The notes below the pieces were generated by a model. That model saw nothing but the letters and a program-made list of their open reading frames with translations, was not told the DNA's origin and searched no databases. From Lautropia sp. (GTDB taxonomy: Bacteria > Pseudomonadota > Gammaproteobacteria > Burkholderiales > Burkholderiaceae_E), in assembly GCA_030532895.1 (NCBI GenBank), contig JAUNKF010000008.1, forward strand, positions 1 through 64,000: a stretch of DNA of 64,000 bases, read 5' to 3'. A program made the translations under genes and the position numbers. This document shows, piece after piece, positions 9,834 through 17,912 of this stretch; the stretch's first letter is position 1, and each line of letters opens with the position of its first letter.

Positions 9834-9875
9834 CCTGGCGCGTGTCATGCCCTGATTGCCTTGATTCGTCGCCGC
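9834..9875 (+). repeat. Dispersed intergenic repeat, long copy
   Basis: CCTGGCGCGTGTCATGCC CTGATT is followed, after a short partial duplication (GCCTT), by GATTCGTCGCCGC. It lies in the divergent gap between the efflux operon and bamE, 28 bp before a second copy. Confidence 0.75.
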
Positions 9876-9902
9876 GCTGCCCCAAACCCGCTGATGCGCC
9901 CG

Positions 9903-9930
9903 TTGGCGCGTGTCATGCACTGATGCACCG
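9903..9930 (+). repeat. Dispersed intergenic repeat, second copy before bamE
   Basis: TTGGCGCGTGTCATGCACTG then ATGCACCGC. It matches the left half of the family well and the right half poorly. With the copy at 9834 it makes a tandem pair upstream of bamE. Confidence 0.65.
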
Positions 9931-9964
9931 CTTTGCCCCCGCCCCTCAACGCAGGAGTTCGTGC

Positions 9965-10390
9965 TTGTTCATCACCAACCGTTTTACCCGATCCGCCCTG
10001 CTGCTGGCTTGCGTGGCCGCCAGTGCCCTGGCCACCGGCTGCGCCACCGACCGCTCCCGCAGCGGCTTTCTGGAGCCTTATCGCTTTGCCATTCCGCAGG
10101 GCAATTACATCAATCAGGAAATGCTCGACGAGGTGAAAGAAGGCATGAGCCGCGAGCAGGTTCGGCTGGCCATCGGCACGCCCCTGCTCGTCGATGTCTT
10201 TCACCCGGATCGCTGGGACTACGTCTTTCGCTTCAAGCACCCCAACGGCGACGCCGAGCTGCGCCGTGTCATCGTCTTTTTCACCGACGAGCGAGTGAGT
10301 GAAATCCGTGCCGACAAACTGCCGGCCACCGACGACCCGAACGACCCCGCCCTGCCCGGTTATCAACCTTCCCAATCCGCTGACACATGA
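9965..10390 (+). CDS. bamE: Outer-membrane assembly lipoprotein BamE (SmpA/OmlA)
   Basis: A 141-aa lipoprotein of the Bam complex, which folds beta-barrel proteins into the outer membrane. The start is TTG at 9965: AGGAG at 9953-9957 sits 7 nt before it, and this start gives a compact lipoprotein signal ending LATGC (Cys26). The SmpA/OmlA domain follows: YRFAIPQGNYINQEMLDEVKEGMSREQVRLAIGTPLLVDVFHPDRWDYVF. Its stop overlaps the dapB start by ATGA (10387-10390). The bamE-dapB pair is common in Burkholderiales, where fur often lies on the other side; here the divergent neighbour is the efflux operon instead. Confidence 0.93.
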   Translation: MFITNRFTRSALLLACVAASALATGCATDRSRSGFLEPYRFAIPQGNYINQEMLDEVKEGMSREQVRLAIGTPLLVDVFHPDRWDYVFRFKHPNGDAELRRVIVFFTDERVSEIRADKLPATDDPNDPALPGYQPSQSADT

Positions 10391-11184
10391 TGAAGATTGC
10401 CATCGCCGGCGCCTCGGGCCGGATGGGCCGCACGCTGATCGAAGCCGTGCTGAACGCCCCCGACATGCAGCTGGCCGCCGCCTTCGACCGGGCCGACAGC
10501 CCCGCCATCGACACCGACCCGGTGGCTTTTCTGGGCCAGCAAAGCAAGCTGCGAATCAGCGCCGACGTGGATCTGGGGCTGTCAGGCTGTGACGTGCTGA
10601 TCGATTTCACACGCCCCGAAGCCACGCGCGAACACCTCGAAGCCTGCGTCAAGCACGGGGTGGCCATCGTGATCGGTACCACCGGCCTGGACGCAACGGA
10701 TCAGCAGGCCCTCGCTTCGGCCGCACGGCACATTCCCATCGTTCAGGCGCCCAACATGAGTCCGGGTGTCAACATCGCCATCCGCCTGATCGAGCTGGCC
10801 ACCCAGGCACTGAAGGACTATGACATCGAGGTGATCGAGGCCCACCACCGCCACAAGGTGGATGCCCCGTCGGGCACGGCGCTCGCCATCGGAGAAGCCA
10901 TTGCCGGCCAGCTTGGCCAGCCGCTGAAAGAGATCGGCGTCTTCGCGCGTGAGGGCCACACCGGCCCACGCCAGCCGGGCAGCATCGGTTTTTCCACCAT
11001 CCGCGCCGGCGACATCGTGGGCGATCACACCGTGATGTTCGCAGGCCAAGGCGAACAGATCGAAATCCGCCACCGCGCCACCAGTCGCGAGCACTATGCC
11101 GACGGCAGCCTGCGGGCCTGCCGCTTCCTCGCGGGCAAGACGAGCGGCCTGTTCACCATGCGTGACGTGCTGCAGCTGGATTGA
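10387..11184 (+). CDS. dapB: 4-hydroxy-tetrahydrodipicolinate reductase DapB
   Basis: A 265-aa cytoplasmic enzyme that reduces hydroxy-tetrahydrodipicolinate with NAD(P)H in lysine and diaminopimelate synthesis. The N-terminal Rossmann motif is AGASGRMGR. The catalytic segment is EAHHRHKVDAPSGTAL, with the His pair and the Lys expected for proton transfer and substrate binding, and the C-terminal FTMRDVL is typical. Length matches the family. Translationally coupled to bamE through ATGA; an adjacent second ATG (10390) could also serve as start. A GC hairpin follows the gene. Confidence 0.96.
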   Translation: MMKIAIAGASGRMGRTLIEAVLNAPDMQLAAAFDRADSPAIDTDPVAFLGQQSKLRISADVDLGLSGCDVLIDFTRPEATREHLEACVKHGVAIVIGTTGLDATDQQALASAARHIPIVQAPNMSPGVNIAIRLIELATQALKDYDIEVIEAHHRHKVDAPSGTALAIGEAIAGQLGQPLKEIGVFAREGHTGPRQPGSIGFSTIRAGDIVGDHTVMFAGQGEQIEIRHRATSREHYADGSLRACRFLAGKTSGLFTMRDVLQLD

Positions 11185-11187
11185 AAC

Positions 11188-11227
11188 GACAGGGGCCAGC
11201 CCGTTGAAACGGTCTGGCCCCCCTGTC
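11188..11227. terminator. GC-rich hairpin downstream of dapB
   Basis: GACAGGGGCCAG (11188-11199) pairs with CTGGCCCCCCTGTC (11214-11227) with one bulge. There is no long T tract, so it may be a weak or bidirectional terminator between the convergent dapB and dsbD genes. Confidence 0.55.
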
Positions 11228-11338
11228 TTCGTTGCGCGCTCGTGCGCTGCCTGGCAGGCGTGCCCGGCGTTCATGCTCTCCTCGAAGCCTGGCACAAGGG
11301 CCTGAGGTGCACGCCCCTGCCAGTATGTCTCGCCTGCC

Positions 11339-13972
11339 TCAACGCTTGTTACCGATGGCCGCCATGACGATATCGATCGTCAGCAGCTCCGGGAGCTGTT
11401 GCGGCGCCTTGCCGCTGCCATCATAGAAGAGATAGAACGGCACGCTGTTGCGTCCGAAGCGCGCCAGCTCGGCCGAGATCATCTCGTCACGGCGCGTCCA
11501 GTCAGCCCGCAGCAGCAGGATGTTGCGATCCCGGAACACCTTCAGCATCTCCTCCCGCTCCAGCACGAAACGCTTGTTCACCTGGCAGCTCAGACACCAG
11601 GCCGCCGTGAAATCGACGAACACGGGCTGGCCTGCCGCCTGTGCGGCAGCCAGACGTTCGGGCGACCAGGGCTGCCAGCCCTCACAGGCCGGGGCCAACT
11701 TGCCATCCGGCCCCGGCTTGCAGGGCATGCTCGGCCCCGTGCCCATCGGGCCGGCACCGGCAACCGCTGCCACGGGCGTCTCAGCCACCACCGGCATCCG
11801 GGCCACCAGCGCCACGCACGCGCCCACCGCCAACACGGCCAACAACAGCCACACCGGCGTGCTGCGCGCCTGACGGGGCCGCAGCTCGAACTGCCAACGG
11901 CCATAGATCCAGGCAGCAAAGGAGAGCAGAATGGCCGCGATCAGCAACATCAGCACGCCTTGCGCATCGGTCTGGATGGCCAGCACCCATACCAGCCAGG
12001 CCGTGGTGGCAAACATCGGAAAGGCCAGCAGCTGGCGAAAGGTCTGCAACCACGGGCCAGGCCGTGGCAGCTTGGCCAAGAGCGCATTGCTGCTCGCCAG
12101 CACCAGATACGGGATACCCATGCCCAGCCCCAGCGCCGCAAAGACGAGCACCACTTCCAGCGCCGTGCTGCTCAGCGTGAAGCCGACGGCACTGCCCATG
12201 AAAGGCGCCGTGCAGGGCGTGGCCACCACCACGGCCATCACACCCGTCATGAAGCTGCCGGTATAGCTGCTGCGCACCGTGCCGATCATTGGCGTGCTGC
12301 CAAACCGGGTGAAGCTGGACCCCGCCTCGAACACGCCAAACAGGTTCAGGCCGATGGCCACGAAAAGCAAGGCCATCGCCGAGACGAAGACCGGAGACTG
12401 CAACTGAAAGCCCCAACCGGCCGCCTGCCCGAGCGAACGCAGGCCCACGAGCAACAAGGCCAGTGCCACGAAGGTGGTCATCACCCCCAGACAGAAGACC
12501 ATCGCATGACGCCGTGCCTCGGCCGGACGCCCGGCTGCCGCTTCGGTGAAGGACAGGATCTTCAGCCCGATCACCGGGAACACACAGGGCATCAGGTTCA
12601 GGATCAGGCCGCCCAGGAGCGCGGCTGCCATCGTGAGCAACAAGGTCTTGATATCGATGCCGGCCGCAGAACCCGCCTGGCCTGTGATGCCCCCCGTCGC
12701 GGGCGCCGAAGCGGACAGTCCGACACCATCGGCACCGTCCCCCGATGCGGAAGCCGATGTCCCGGATCGTGCCGCACCGGCAACCTTGTCCGTGGGTTGT
12801 TGACCGTTCAAGCCCAACTGGCCAAGCAAATTGCCATTGGCACTGCCCGCTTGTCCGGCAACCGGCTCTTCCGACAGCTCGATCTCGGTCGGCTTCGAGG
12901 TGGCGAGCGTCTTGCCGGCCACCGGTACCACCGTCTGCCGTTGCAAGGCGACCTCGACCGGCCGTTGGCCATCGATCAGCAGGATGCCTCCCTCGGCCTC
13001 CCAACCCGCCGCCTTGCTGCGAACGGCCTGCTCATCCACCGCCAGCACCAGCCCGAAACGACCTGGCTCGCTGGACAGCTCCACGAGCCGTTGCTCGGCA
13101 ACCGGCCGAATCACCTCGGCAAAATACGGCAGGAACGTGACCTGCCCGGGCGTTTTATCCTGAACAAGTTCAGGGGGCAGCACCATGACAGCCTCTGCCC
13201 CCCGCTGCCACCAGCCGGCACTCAAGGCCGGTTTGTCCATCGCCGGCGCGCGGGCGCGGCTTTCATCGAAGAGCGAGGCCAGCGCCTGATCCACGACCGT
13301 GGAACCACCAACCGGCAGACTCAAGGCCAGCGGCGCCTCACCCGGCACGCAGACATCCCGGCAGATCAGCCATTCAGCATCTACCGTGAACCGGGCCTGG
13401 CGCCCCTTGAAGTCGGCAGGCAGCACCACATCGCGGTACAGCAGGGTTTCTCCCTCATAGCCGTAGTTGGCCAGCGGCCCGATGGCAAAGCGCTCCGGTG
13501 CAGGCCAGACGATGGGCGAATACTCGGCCCCGGCCGGCCCCTTCACGTCGAAGCGAGTCGGAAAGCCGGTATCACCAGGATTACGCCAATAGGTATGCCA
13601 ATGCGGGTCATGGCGAAGCCGTAGCCCAAGCCGGAATGGCTCGCCCGGCACCACCTGCTGCACATCGGCCACGAGTTCGATTTCAAGCGCGCCGACCCGC
13701 TGCGGGCCGCTCTGATGCGCAGCCTCCGATGTCGAGGCGGCCCCCTGCGTCGCCCCCTCCCCCTCACCCGCCTGGGCCAAGGCCAAACGGTTGAAGGCGA
13801 CGAGCGGCGCTTCAAGCTTGGCAGACACCTGAACGGCCTCATGGCCCGACACACCGGCTGCACTGGCAGCGGATGCCGAAAGACTCGCTCCCCACGCGGC
13901 ACACAGGAGCACCCATAGCAACAGCAACCTCGGCCCAAGGGGCAACGTCTTTCGCATCATCGGTTCAATCAT
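11339..13972 (-). CDS. dsbD: Protein-disulfide reductase DsbD/ScsB type
   Basis: An 877-aa membrane protein that carries electrons from cytoplasmic thioredoxin to periplasmic thiol proteins. A signal peptide (LLLLWVLLCAAWGASLSASA) leads into a DsbC-like N-terminal domain with the Cys pair CRDVC. After a Ser/Ala/Gly-rich linker comes an eight-helix CcdA/DsbD transmembrane domain (NLMPCVFPVIGLK and TPCTAPFMGSA hold its two cysteines). The C-terminal thioredoxin domain has WCLSC at residues 792-796. ATG at 13972 is chosen; ATGs at 13960 and 13957 are also plausible. The N-terminal half resembles ScsB-type proteins rather than classical E. coli DsbD. It likely feeds the MsrAB fusion at 17913-19550. 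Confidence 0.9.
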   Translation of the reverse strand: MIEPMMRKTLPLGPRLLLLWVLLCAAWGASLSASAASAAGVSGHEAVQVSAKLEAPLVAFNRLALAQAGEGEGATQGAASTSEAAHQSGPQRVGALEIELVADVQQVVPGEPFRLGLRLRHDPHWHTYWRNPGDTGFPTRFDVKGPAGAEYSPIVWPAPERFAIGPLANYGYEGETLLYRDVVLPADFKGRQARFTVDAEWLICRDVCVPGEAPLALSLPVGGSTVVDQALASLFDESRARAPAMDKPALSAGWWQRGAEAVMVLPPELVQDKTPGQVTFLPYFAEVIRPVAEQRLVELSSEPGRFGLVLAVDEQAVRSKAAGWEAEGGILLIDGQRPVEVALQRQTVVPVAGKTLATSKPTEIELSEEPVAGQAGSANGNLLGQLGLNGQQPTDKVAGAARSGTSASASGDGADGVGLSASAPATGGITGQAGSAAGIDIKTLLLTMAAALLGGLILNLMPCVFPVIGLKILSFTEAAAGRPAEARRHAMVFCLGVMTTFVALALLLVGLRSLGQAAGWGFQLQSPVFVSAMALLFVAIGLNLFGVFEAGSSFTRFGSTPMIGTVRSSYTGSFMTGVMAVVVATPCTAPFMGSAVGFTLSSTALEVVLVFAALGLGMGIPYLVLASSNALLAKLPRPGPWLQTFRQLLAFPMFATTAWLVWVLAIQTDAQGVLMLLIAAILLSFAAWIYGRWQFELRPRQARSTPVWLLLAVLAVGACVALVARMPVVAETPVAAVAGAGPMGTGPSMPCKPGPDGKLAPACEGWQPWSPERLAAAQAAGQPVFVDFTAAWCLSCQVNKRFVLEREEMLKVFRDRNILLLRADWTRRDEMISAELARFGRNSVPFYLFYDGSGKAPQQLPELLTIDIVMAAIGNKR

Positions 13973-14300
13973 CAGCGCGTAGGAACAATTTGGACATTCT
14001 GCAGCACAGTATTCCGCCCTCGACGAACAGCCGCCAAGGCAGACGCGATATCCGGGCAGGATCGGAACATGCATGGCAAAATGTACAGGCTTTGCAACAT
14101 TCCTGCTGGAGAAGGCCCCCGGCTCTTGGCCGCTGGGCTTTCAGCCCCTCGGCCCCGGCGCGTGTCAGCCACTTGAAGCGGCAAAGCAGCGTGCCTGTGG
14201 GTGCGCTGTCCGCTCTGCGGCCTGTCCGTTCTGTCTGAGTGCCCTTTCATTTGCATCAGGCTTGCGTGCGCTCAAGCGCGACCGCTCAAGCGTGACCGTC

Positions 14301-14343
14301 ATGAGGAGGAATCGTGCATGACACTTTGCATCAACGCGCCAGG
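14301..14343 (-). repeat. Dispersed intergenic repeat, minus-strand copy
   Basis: On the minus strand: CCTGGCGCGTTGATGC, a short spacer (AAAG), then TGTCATGCACGATTCCTCC. Both the GCGCGT and GTCATGC blocks of the family are present with an internal insertion. Confidence 0.6.
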
Positions 14344-14425
14344 GCTTCATTCTGATGACACCCACATGAGCTGAGCTGCACCGCCGCCAGACGCGCCCAA
14401 AAGCCGACACCCGGCCGCCCAGCGC

Positions 14426-14454
14426 TTGACCGCCTCCCTCCTAATCCCTACCAT
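14426..14454 (+). promoter_or_regulatory. Sigma-70 promoter of the zapA operon
   Basis: TTGACC (14426-14431), a 17-bp spacer and TACCAT (14449-14454). Transcription should begin about 7 nt later, essentially at the ATG at 14462, so the first message may be leaderless. Confidence 0.55.
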
Positions 14455-14461
14455 CCGCCGG

Positions 14462-14674
14462 ATGGACACCGACATGCAGCAACTGTCCGAGCGCGTCCGC
14501 CGACTGCTCGAAATCTCCCGCCAGCTGGCGGACGAAAACCATCTGCTCCGCACCCGCCTTGGGGAAGCCGCAGCCGCCCAGGCCGACACCCAGCAACGCC
14601 TGGCCGAGGCGCGTGCGCGCGTCGAATCCGCCCTGGCCCGTCTGCCATTGCCGCAAACCGCTGATCAAGATTGA
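14462..14674 (+). CDS. Small coiled-coil protein upstream of zapA (ZapB-like)
   Basis: A 70-aa, highly charged protein that looks like one continuous coiled coil (MQQLSERVRRLLEISRQLADE then heptad-like Ala/Glu/Arg repeats). Small proteins of this kind (TIGR02449/ZapB-like) commonly precede zapA in proteobacteria and are thought to act at the division ring. ATG at 14462 has no ribosome-binding site and lies at the predicted transcription start. The stop is 20 bp before the zapA ATG. Function by context only. Confidence 0.75.
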   Translation: MDTDMQQLSERVRRLLEISRQLADENHLLRTRLGEAAAAQADTQQRLAEARARVESALARLPLPQTADQD

Positions 14675-14694
14675 ACCCCCAACACGCACGCCCT

Positions 14695-15003
14695 ATGGCA
14701 ATGGAACAGATCGAGGTCAAGATTCTTGACCGGCTCTTCAAACTGCAAGTGCCCGCGGCCGAAAAGCCTCGCCTGATGAACGCCGTGCGCATCGTCGACA
14801 AGAAGATGCGCGAGATCCGCGATGCCAGCATGGCACACGGCATGGAACGCATCGCTGTTCACGCCGCCTTGCAGATCACCTACGAATTTCTGGGCCAGCC
14901 CGTCGACTCATCGGGCGCCACCTCCGAACAGCTGCAAACCCTCATCAGCCAGCTCAATGCCGAGCTGGATGCCGAAATCCGTCGGCACGACACCCCGCGC
15001 TGA
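14695..15003 (+). CDS. zapA: Cell division protein ZapA
   Basis: A 102-aa FtsZ-associated protein that bundles and stabilises the Z ring in the cytoplasm. EQIEVKILDRLFKLQVPAAEK is the conserved N-terminal beta-hairpin region; VRIVDKKMREIRDAS and ERIAVHAALQITYEFL begin the long helix used for dimer and tetramer formation. ATG at 14695 is used; ATG at 14701 is equally good. Followed 60 bp later by the 6S RNA, the arrangement seen widely in beta- and gammaproteobacteria. Confidence 0.93.
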   Translation: MAMEQIEVKILDRLFKLQVPAAEKPRLMNAVRIVDKKMREIRDASMAHGMERIAVHAALQITYEFLGQPVDSSGATSEQLQTLISQLNAELDAEIRRHDTPR

Positions 15004-15028
15004 GCCGCCGCTGATCGCCGACCGACGG

Positions 15029-15059
15029 TTGTGAAAATTCTCACAATCGCGCGTATAAT
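15029..15059 (+). promoter_or_regulatory. ssrS promoter with inverted repeat over the -35 region
   Basis: TATAAT at 15054-15059 is a consensus -10. The -35 area contains the dyad TTGTGA-N6-TCACAA (15029-15046), whose first arm can act as a weak -35. Start of transcription would be near 15066. The dyad looks like a regulator site. Confidence 0.7.
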
Positions 15060-15063
15060 GGAC

Positions 15064-15250
15064 ACATCCCTGCAGTGTTCGCTACGGTCATATATTCCTT
15101 GAACCAATGCGATGCATCAGGCAGAGTAAAGCGTTTGCCGCTGTTGTGAGCGTCCCTTCGTCGGATGAACCTGATGTGGCAACCCATTCTGCCGACCTGA
15201 ACTGAATCACGGTTCAGGATGCCGGCCGAACGGCACAGGCGGGGTTCCAA
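15064..15250 (+). ncRNA. ssrS: 6S RNA
   Basis: 6S RNA binds the sigma-70 RNA polymerase holoenzyme and restrains transcription in stationary phase. The closing stem is CCCTGC (15068-15073) with GCGGGG (15239-15244). The CAGTGTTCGC ... GGTCATATATTCCTTGAACC stretch near the 5' end is characteristic of betaproteobacterial 6S RNA, and an internal hairpin CCTGAAC/GGTTCAGG is present. Position right after zapA and behind a strong promoter supports the call. Ends are estimated from the stem; a terminator follows at once. Confidence 0.9.
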
Positions 15251-15256
15251 TACGCA

Positions 15257-15296
15257 CGGGTCGTACAGTTTGTTACTGTACGGCCCGTTTTTCTTG
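15257..15296 (+). terminator. Intrinsic terminator after 6S RNA
   Basis: GGGTCGTACAG pairs with CTGTACGGCCC around a TTTGTTA loop, followed by GTTTTTCTT. A textbook rho-independent terminator. Confidence 0.9.
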
Positions 15297-15318
15297 GGTT
15301 CTTTGGCCCCAAAGCAAA

Positions 15319-15338
15319 GGGGCGGTCTCAGCCGCCCC
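15319..15338. terminator. GC hairpin downstream of lgt
   Basis: GGGGCGG (15319-15325) and CCGCCCC (15332-15338) flank a 6-nt loop. It lies in the convergent gap and may end lgt transcription from the minus strand; the T tract there is weak. Confidence 0.45.
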
Positions 15339-15417
15339 AACCAGCCCCCTGCTCAAGCGCTAACAGGTTTGACCTACTCCCCCGCCTGAAGGCCGATACT
15401 GGCCGTGCCCAGAGACA

Positions 15418-16218
15418 TCAGGCATGCGTTGCCTGCCTGGCACGCCACACGAGCCAGACACCGGCCAGCAACATCGGCACCGTGAGCAACTGCCCCATCG
15501 TGAGCGGGCCAAGGATCGTGCCCAGATGTGCGTCCGGCTCACGGACGAACTCCGCCAGGAATCGGCAAATGCCATAGCCGATCAGGAACATGCCGCTCAC
15601 CGCACCGGTGGGTCGAGGCTTGCTCGAATACCACCACAGCAGCACGAAGAGCAGCAGCCCTTCGCCTGCCATCTGATAGAGCTGCGACGGGTGACGGGCC
15701 AGCTCGCTGCCCGATTGCGGAAACACCATGCCCCACGGCACGTCGGTCACCCGGCCCCACAGCTCCCCATTGATGAAATTGGCAAAACGGCCCGCCGCCA
15801 GGCCCAAGGGTACGAGTGGCGCCACGAAATCCATCAGATCCAGAAAACGCACACCCTTCTTGCGGGCAAACACCGCACACGCGAGCAACACGCCGATCAA
15901 CCCGCCATGAAAAGCCATGCCGCCTTCCCAGACGGCAAAGATCTTCAGCGGATGATCCAGGTAATAGCTGCCGCTGTAAAACAGCACATGCCCCAGGCGG
16001 CCGCCCACCACGACACCCACGACGCCGTAGAACAGCAGATCTTCCACATCCTTGGCCGTGAAGCCATGCAAGGGCTGCCCCGGCTGTTGCTGAGCGATAC
16101 GCCGTCGCCCGAGCCAATAGAACTGGGCAAAAGCCACCAGATACATCAGCCCATACCAGCGGATGGCCAACGGGCCAAGTTGGAGGGCAACGGGGTCAAA
16201 CTGGGGATGGATCAGCAT
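15418..16218 (-). CDS. lgt: Prolipoprotein diacylglyceryl transferase Lgt
   Basis: A 266-aa inner-membrane enzyme with about seven helices that moves a diacylglyceryl group from phosphatidylglycerol to the lipobox cysteine of prelipoproteins. Signature features: [11 protein letters not shown] with the essential His, the Lgt signature [21 protein letters not shown] and EFVREPD near the C-terminus. Length is normal. It stands alone on the minus strand. The later enzyme of the pathway, lspA, is at 42653, and at least four lipoprotein substrates (efflux channel, BamE, the 654-aa lipoprotein and others) lie in this window. Confidence 0.96.
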   Translation of the reverse strand: MLIHPQFDPVALQLGPLAIRWYGLMYLVAFAQFYWLGRRRIAQQQPGQPLHGFTAKDVEDLLFYGVVGVVVGGRLGHVLFYSGSYYLDHPLKIFAVWEGGMAFHGGLIGVLLACAVFARKKGVRFLDLMDFVAPLVPLGLAAGRFANFINGELWGRVTDVPWGMVFPQSGSELARHPSQLYQMAGEGLLLFVLLWWYSSKPRPTGAVSGMFLIGYGICRFLAEFVREPDAHLGTILGPLTMGQLLTVPMLLAGVWLVWRARQATHA

Positions 16219-16414
16219 GGGGTGCGCGATGACGAAAACAGGTCAGCGCATATTCTGACACGGCCCCACCTGGCACAGGCAACGAGCCCCATCAGACGAC
16301 ACCCAGCACCACTCATCGCCAGAGGTGCAGAGGCAACACGGCACTGCCCTCCCCTGAGGGGGCTTGACCAAGGAAGCTCCCCCAGCGAGCAGATCCCGCC
16401 ATCCGCTACCAGCA

Positions 16415-16654
16415 TCAGGAATGGCGGCGCTTGTTCAGGTTGGCCGTCTCATTCAGTCGCTCTTGGGCACGTTTCTGATACTCGGCCATCTCGACGGTGC
16501 GTTTGTCACGGCCGAAGGCACGCTCCAGAAACTCGAACCAGATGAAGGCTGCCAGCAAGGGCGCCAGCACCCAATACCACGACCAGGAAGCCACTGGATC
16601 GACCTCCAGCCACTTCAGCACGATCATCAGCAGCGCACCCCATACCAGCCACAT
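16415..16654 (-). CDS. Small Trp-rich membrane protein (TIGR04438-like)
   Basis: A 79-aa protein with two hydrophobic segments packed with Trp (MWLVWGALLMIVLKWLE and WSWYWVLAPLLAAFIWFEFLE) and a charged Arg/Glu/Lys tail. It matches the small Trp-rich protein family found in Burkholderiales, whose function is unknown. ATG at 16654 is chosen because GGAGAAGGGG lies just upstream; a longer frame to 16759 exists but lacks that support. Flanked by lgt and the MOSC gene on the same strand, with gaps of about 200 bp on each side. Confidence 0.8.
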   Translation of the reverse strand: MWLVWGALLMIVLKWLEVDPVASWSWYWVLAPLLAAFIWFEFLERAFGRDKRTVEMAEYQKRAQERLNETANLNKRRHS

Positions 16655-16866
16655 CGACAGCCCCTTCTCCGGATTGAACGGTGAGACCAACCTCCCCTGG
16701 CCCATGATCGGGCACGCCCGGATGGGCTTTCGCCACAGCGAATCAGTGCCTTCACGCACGACACCGGGATGTTGGCTTGCTGTCGTTCACCTTATCGTCT
16801 GCCGACGACGGCCCCTAGCGGCCAGCGCCGATCGGTCTACGATCACCGGGCCAGTGGTCAGATGGC

Positions 16867-17622
16867 TCAGGCCGCGCCTGCCTTGGCACGCAACCTGTCG
16901 ACCCGCTGCGTGAGCTTGTCCTTCCATTCCTGCGCCAGCGGCTCGTAGGCAGCCAGACGCGCAAGTGCCTCCCGATCGGGCGACTCGTGGTTCAGCACCA
17001 GATCCCAGAAGCGATCGAGGGTGTAGGCTTCATCGCCACGCGAGACGAGCACCATCGGCTCACCTGCCGCGATGCGGCCCTCGGCCAGCACACGAACATA
17101 CCAGCCCGTCATCCGGTGCTGCTGCACATGGCGCGCGAGCCGGTTCAGGCCGAAACGGCCATTCAGTTTCGCACAGGGCGCGCGCGGTTGCGTCACCTGC
17201 AACAGCACCTCACCCACGCGGAACACGTCACCCACCCGCACTTCATGATCCAGCAGCCCCGAGATGGACAGGTTTTCGCCGAACCCGCCCGGCTGCCACG
17301 GCTCTTCCGGCTCGGGAAACGCAGCTTTCAGCTGCTCGTAATACTCGCGGGCAAAGACGTTCATCGCCCGATCCGGGCCGCCGTGCACGCTCCGGTCAAA
17401 GATCTCGTCGCCCACCACGCCTTCGACCGTGATCTCGGCAGGCCCATCGAGCCGGCGCTTGCGGATGCCACTCAGATAACCGGCCGGGCCAACCGGAGAA
17501 ATCCCGCCGGCAAACAGCGTCTCGACCCTCGGGCCGGTATGGGCAGCAGGTGTCTGCCCGCCGTGCGCGGCGCTCGTGCCTGACTCGTCCGTCGATCGGT
17601 CATTCGGTACCACTGGGCGCAT
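16867..17622 (-). CDS. MOSC domain protein (YiiM-like)
   Basis: A 251-aa protein of the MOSC family, whose members bind a sulfur-carrying or molybdenum cofactor; YiiM handles N-hydroxylated compounds. SVHGGPDRAMNVFAREYY and GGFGENLSISGL are family motifs, and QPRAPCAKLNGRFG carries the conserved cysteine that ligates the cofactor. A short C-terminal 3-alpha domain (YEPLAQEWKDKL) is the YiiM arrangement. ATG at 17622 is preferred; the N-terminal 30 residues are low-complexity. It sits alone; substrate unknown. Confidence 0.85.
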   Translation of the reverse strand: MRPVVPNDRSTDESGTSAAHGGQTPAAHTGPRVETLFAGGISPVGPAGYLSGIRKRRLDGPAEITVEGVVGDEIFDRSVHGGPDRAMNVFAREYYEQLKAAFPEPEEPWQPGGFGENLSISGLLDHEVRVGDVFRVGEVLLQVTQPRAPCAKLNGRFGLNRLARHVQQHRMTGWYVRVLAEGRIAAGEPMVLVSRGDEAYTLDRFWDLVLNHESPDREALARLAAYEPLAQEWKDKLTQRVDRLRAKAGAA

Positions 17623-17721
17623 GATGATTCGTTCCGTCAGAAAAAAGAGACACAATGATGTCGTTCAGCAACAACACCGGGTCGCCAGACCCATCGCTGA
17701 ATTCCTCCCTGGTTGGTTTTT

Positions 17722-17759
17722 GGCCCGGTTCGGTGATTTCACCGTCCGGGCATTTTTTT
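17722..17759 (+). terminator. Strong intrinsic terminator with no obvious gene before it
   Basis: GCCCGG (17722-17727) pairs with CCGGGC (17746-17751); inside, CGGTGA pairs with TCACCG; a seven-T tract follows at 17753-17759. It points to the plus strand, but both flanking genes are on the minus strand, so it may end a small RNA starting near 17640. Confidence 0.75.
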
Positions 17760-17770
17760 ACCGACAGGGC

Positions 17771-17800
17771 TGTCGCGTGTCATGGACTGGTCACGCATCC
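17771..17800 (+). repeat. Dispersed intergenic repeat, degenerate copy
   Basis: TGTCGCGTGTCATGGACTGG then TCACGCATCCCCG. The left block is well kept and the TGATTCGTC block is eroded. It lies directly after the orphan terminator. Confidence 0.5.
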
Positions 17801-17912
17801 CCGAACAGGGCATCAGCGTGAGAGGCCGTTCAGGACAACGCAGACCAACCATGGTCAGCCTGGCATCGCACCGGCCAGCATCCCAACATACCGGGCCGGT
17901 GGCCGATTCAAC

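Larger units (their letters stand above)
13973..14461. other. Divergent intergenic region with repeats and a promoter
   Basis: A 489-bp gap between dsbD (minus) and the zapA operon (plus). It holds a 14-bp direct repeat, GCTCAAGCGYGACC twice in tandem (14270-14297), a dispersed-repeat copy at 14301-14343, a partial core (GGCGCGTGTCA) near 14158, and the promoter at 14426-14454. No gene is supported. Confidence 0.7.

Noticed and set aside
11399..13624. A 741-codon plus-strand frame opposite dsbD
   Set aside because: Composition is typical of an antisense shadow, and the minus strand encodes a clear DsbD protein with all its motifs.
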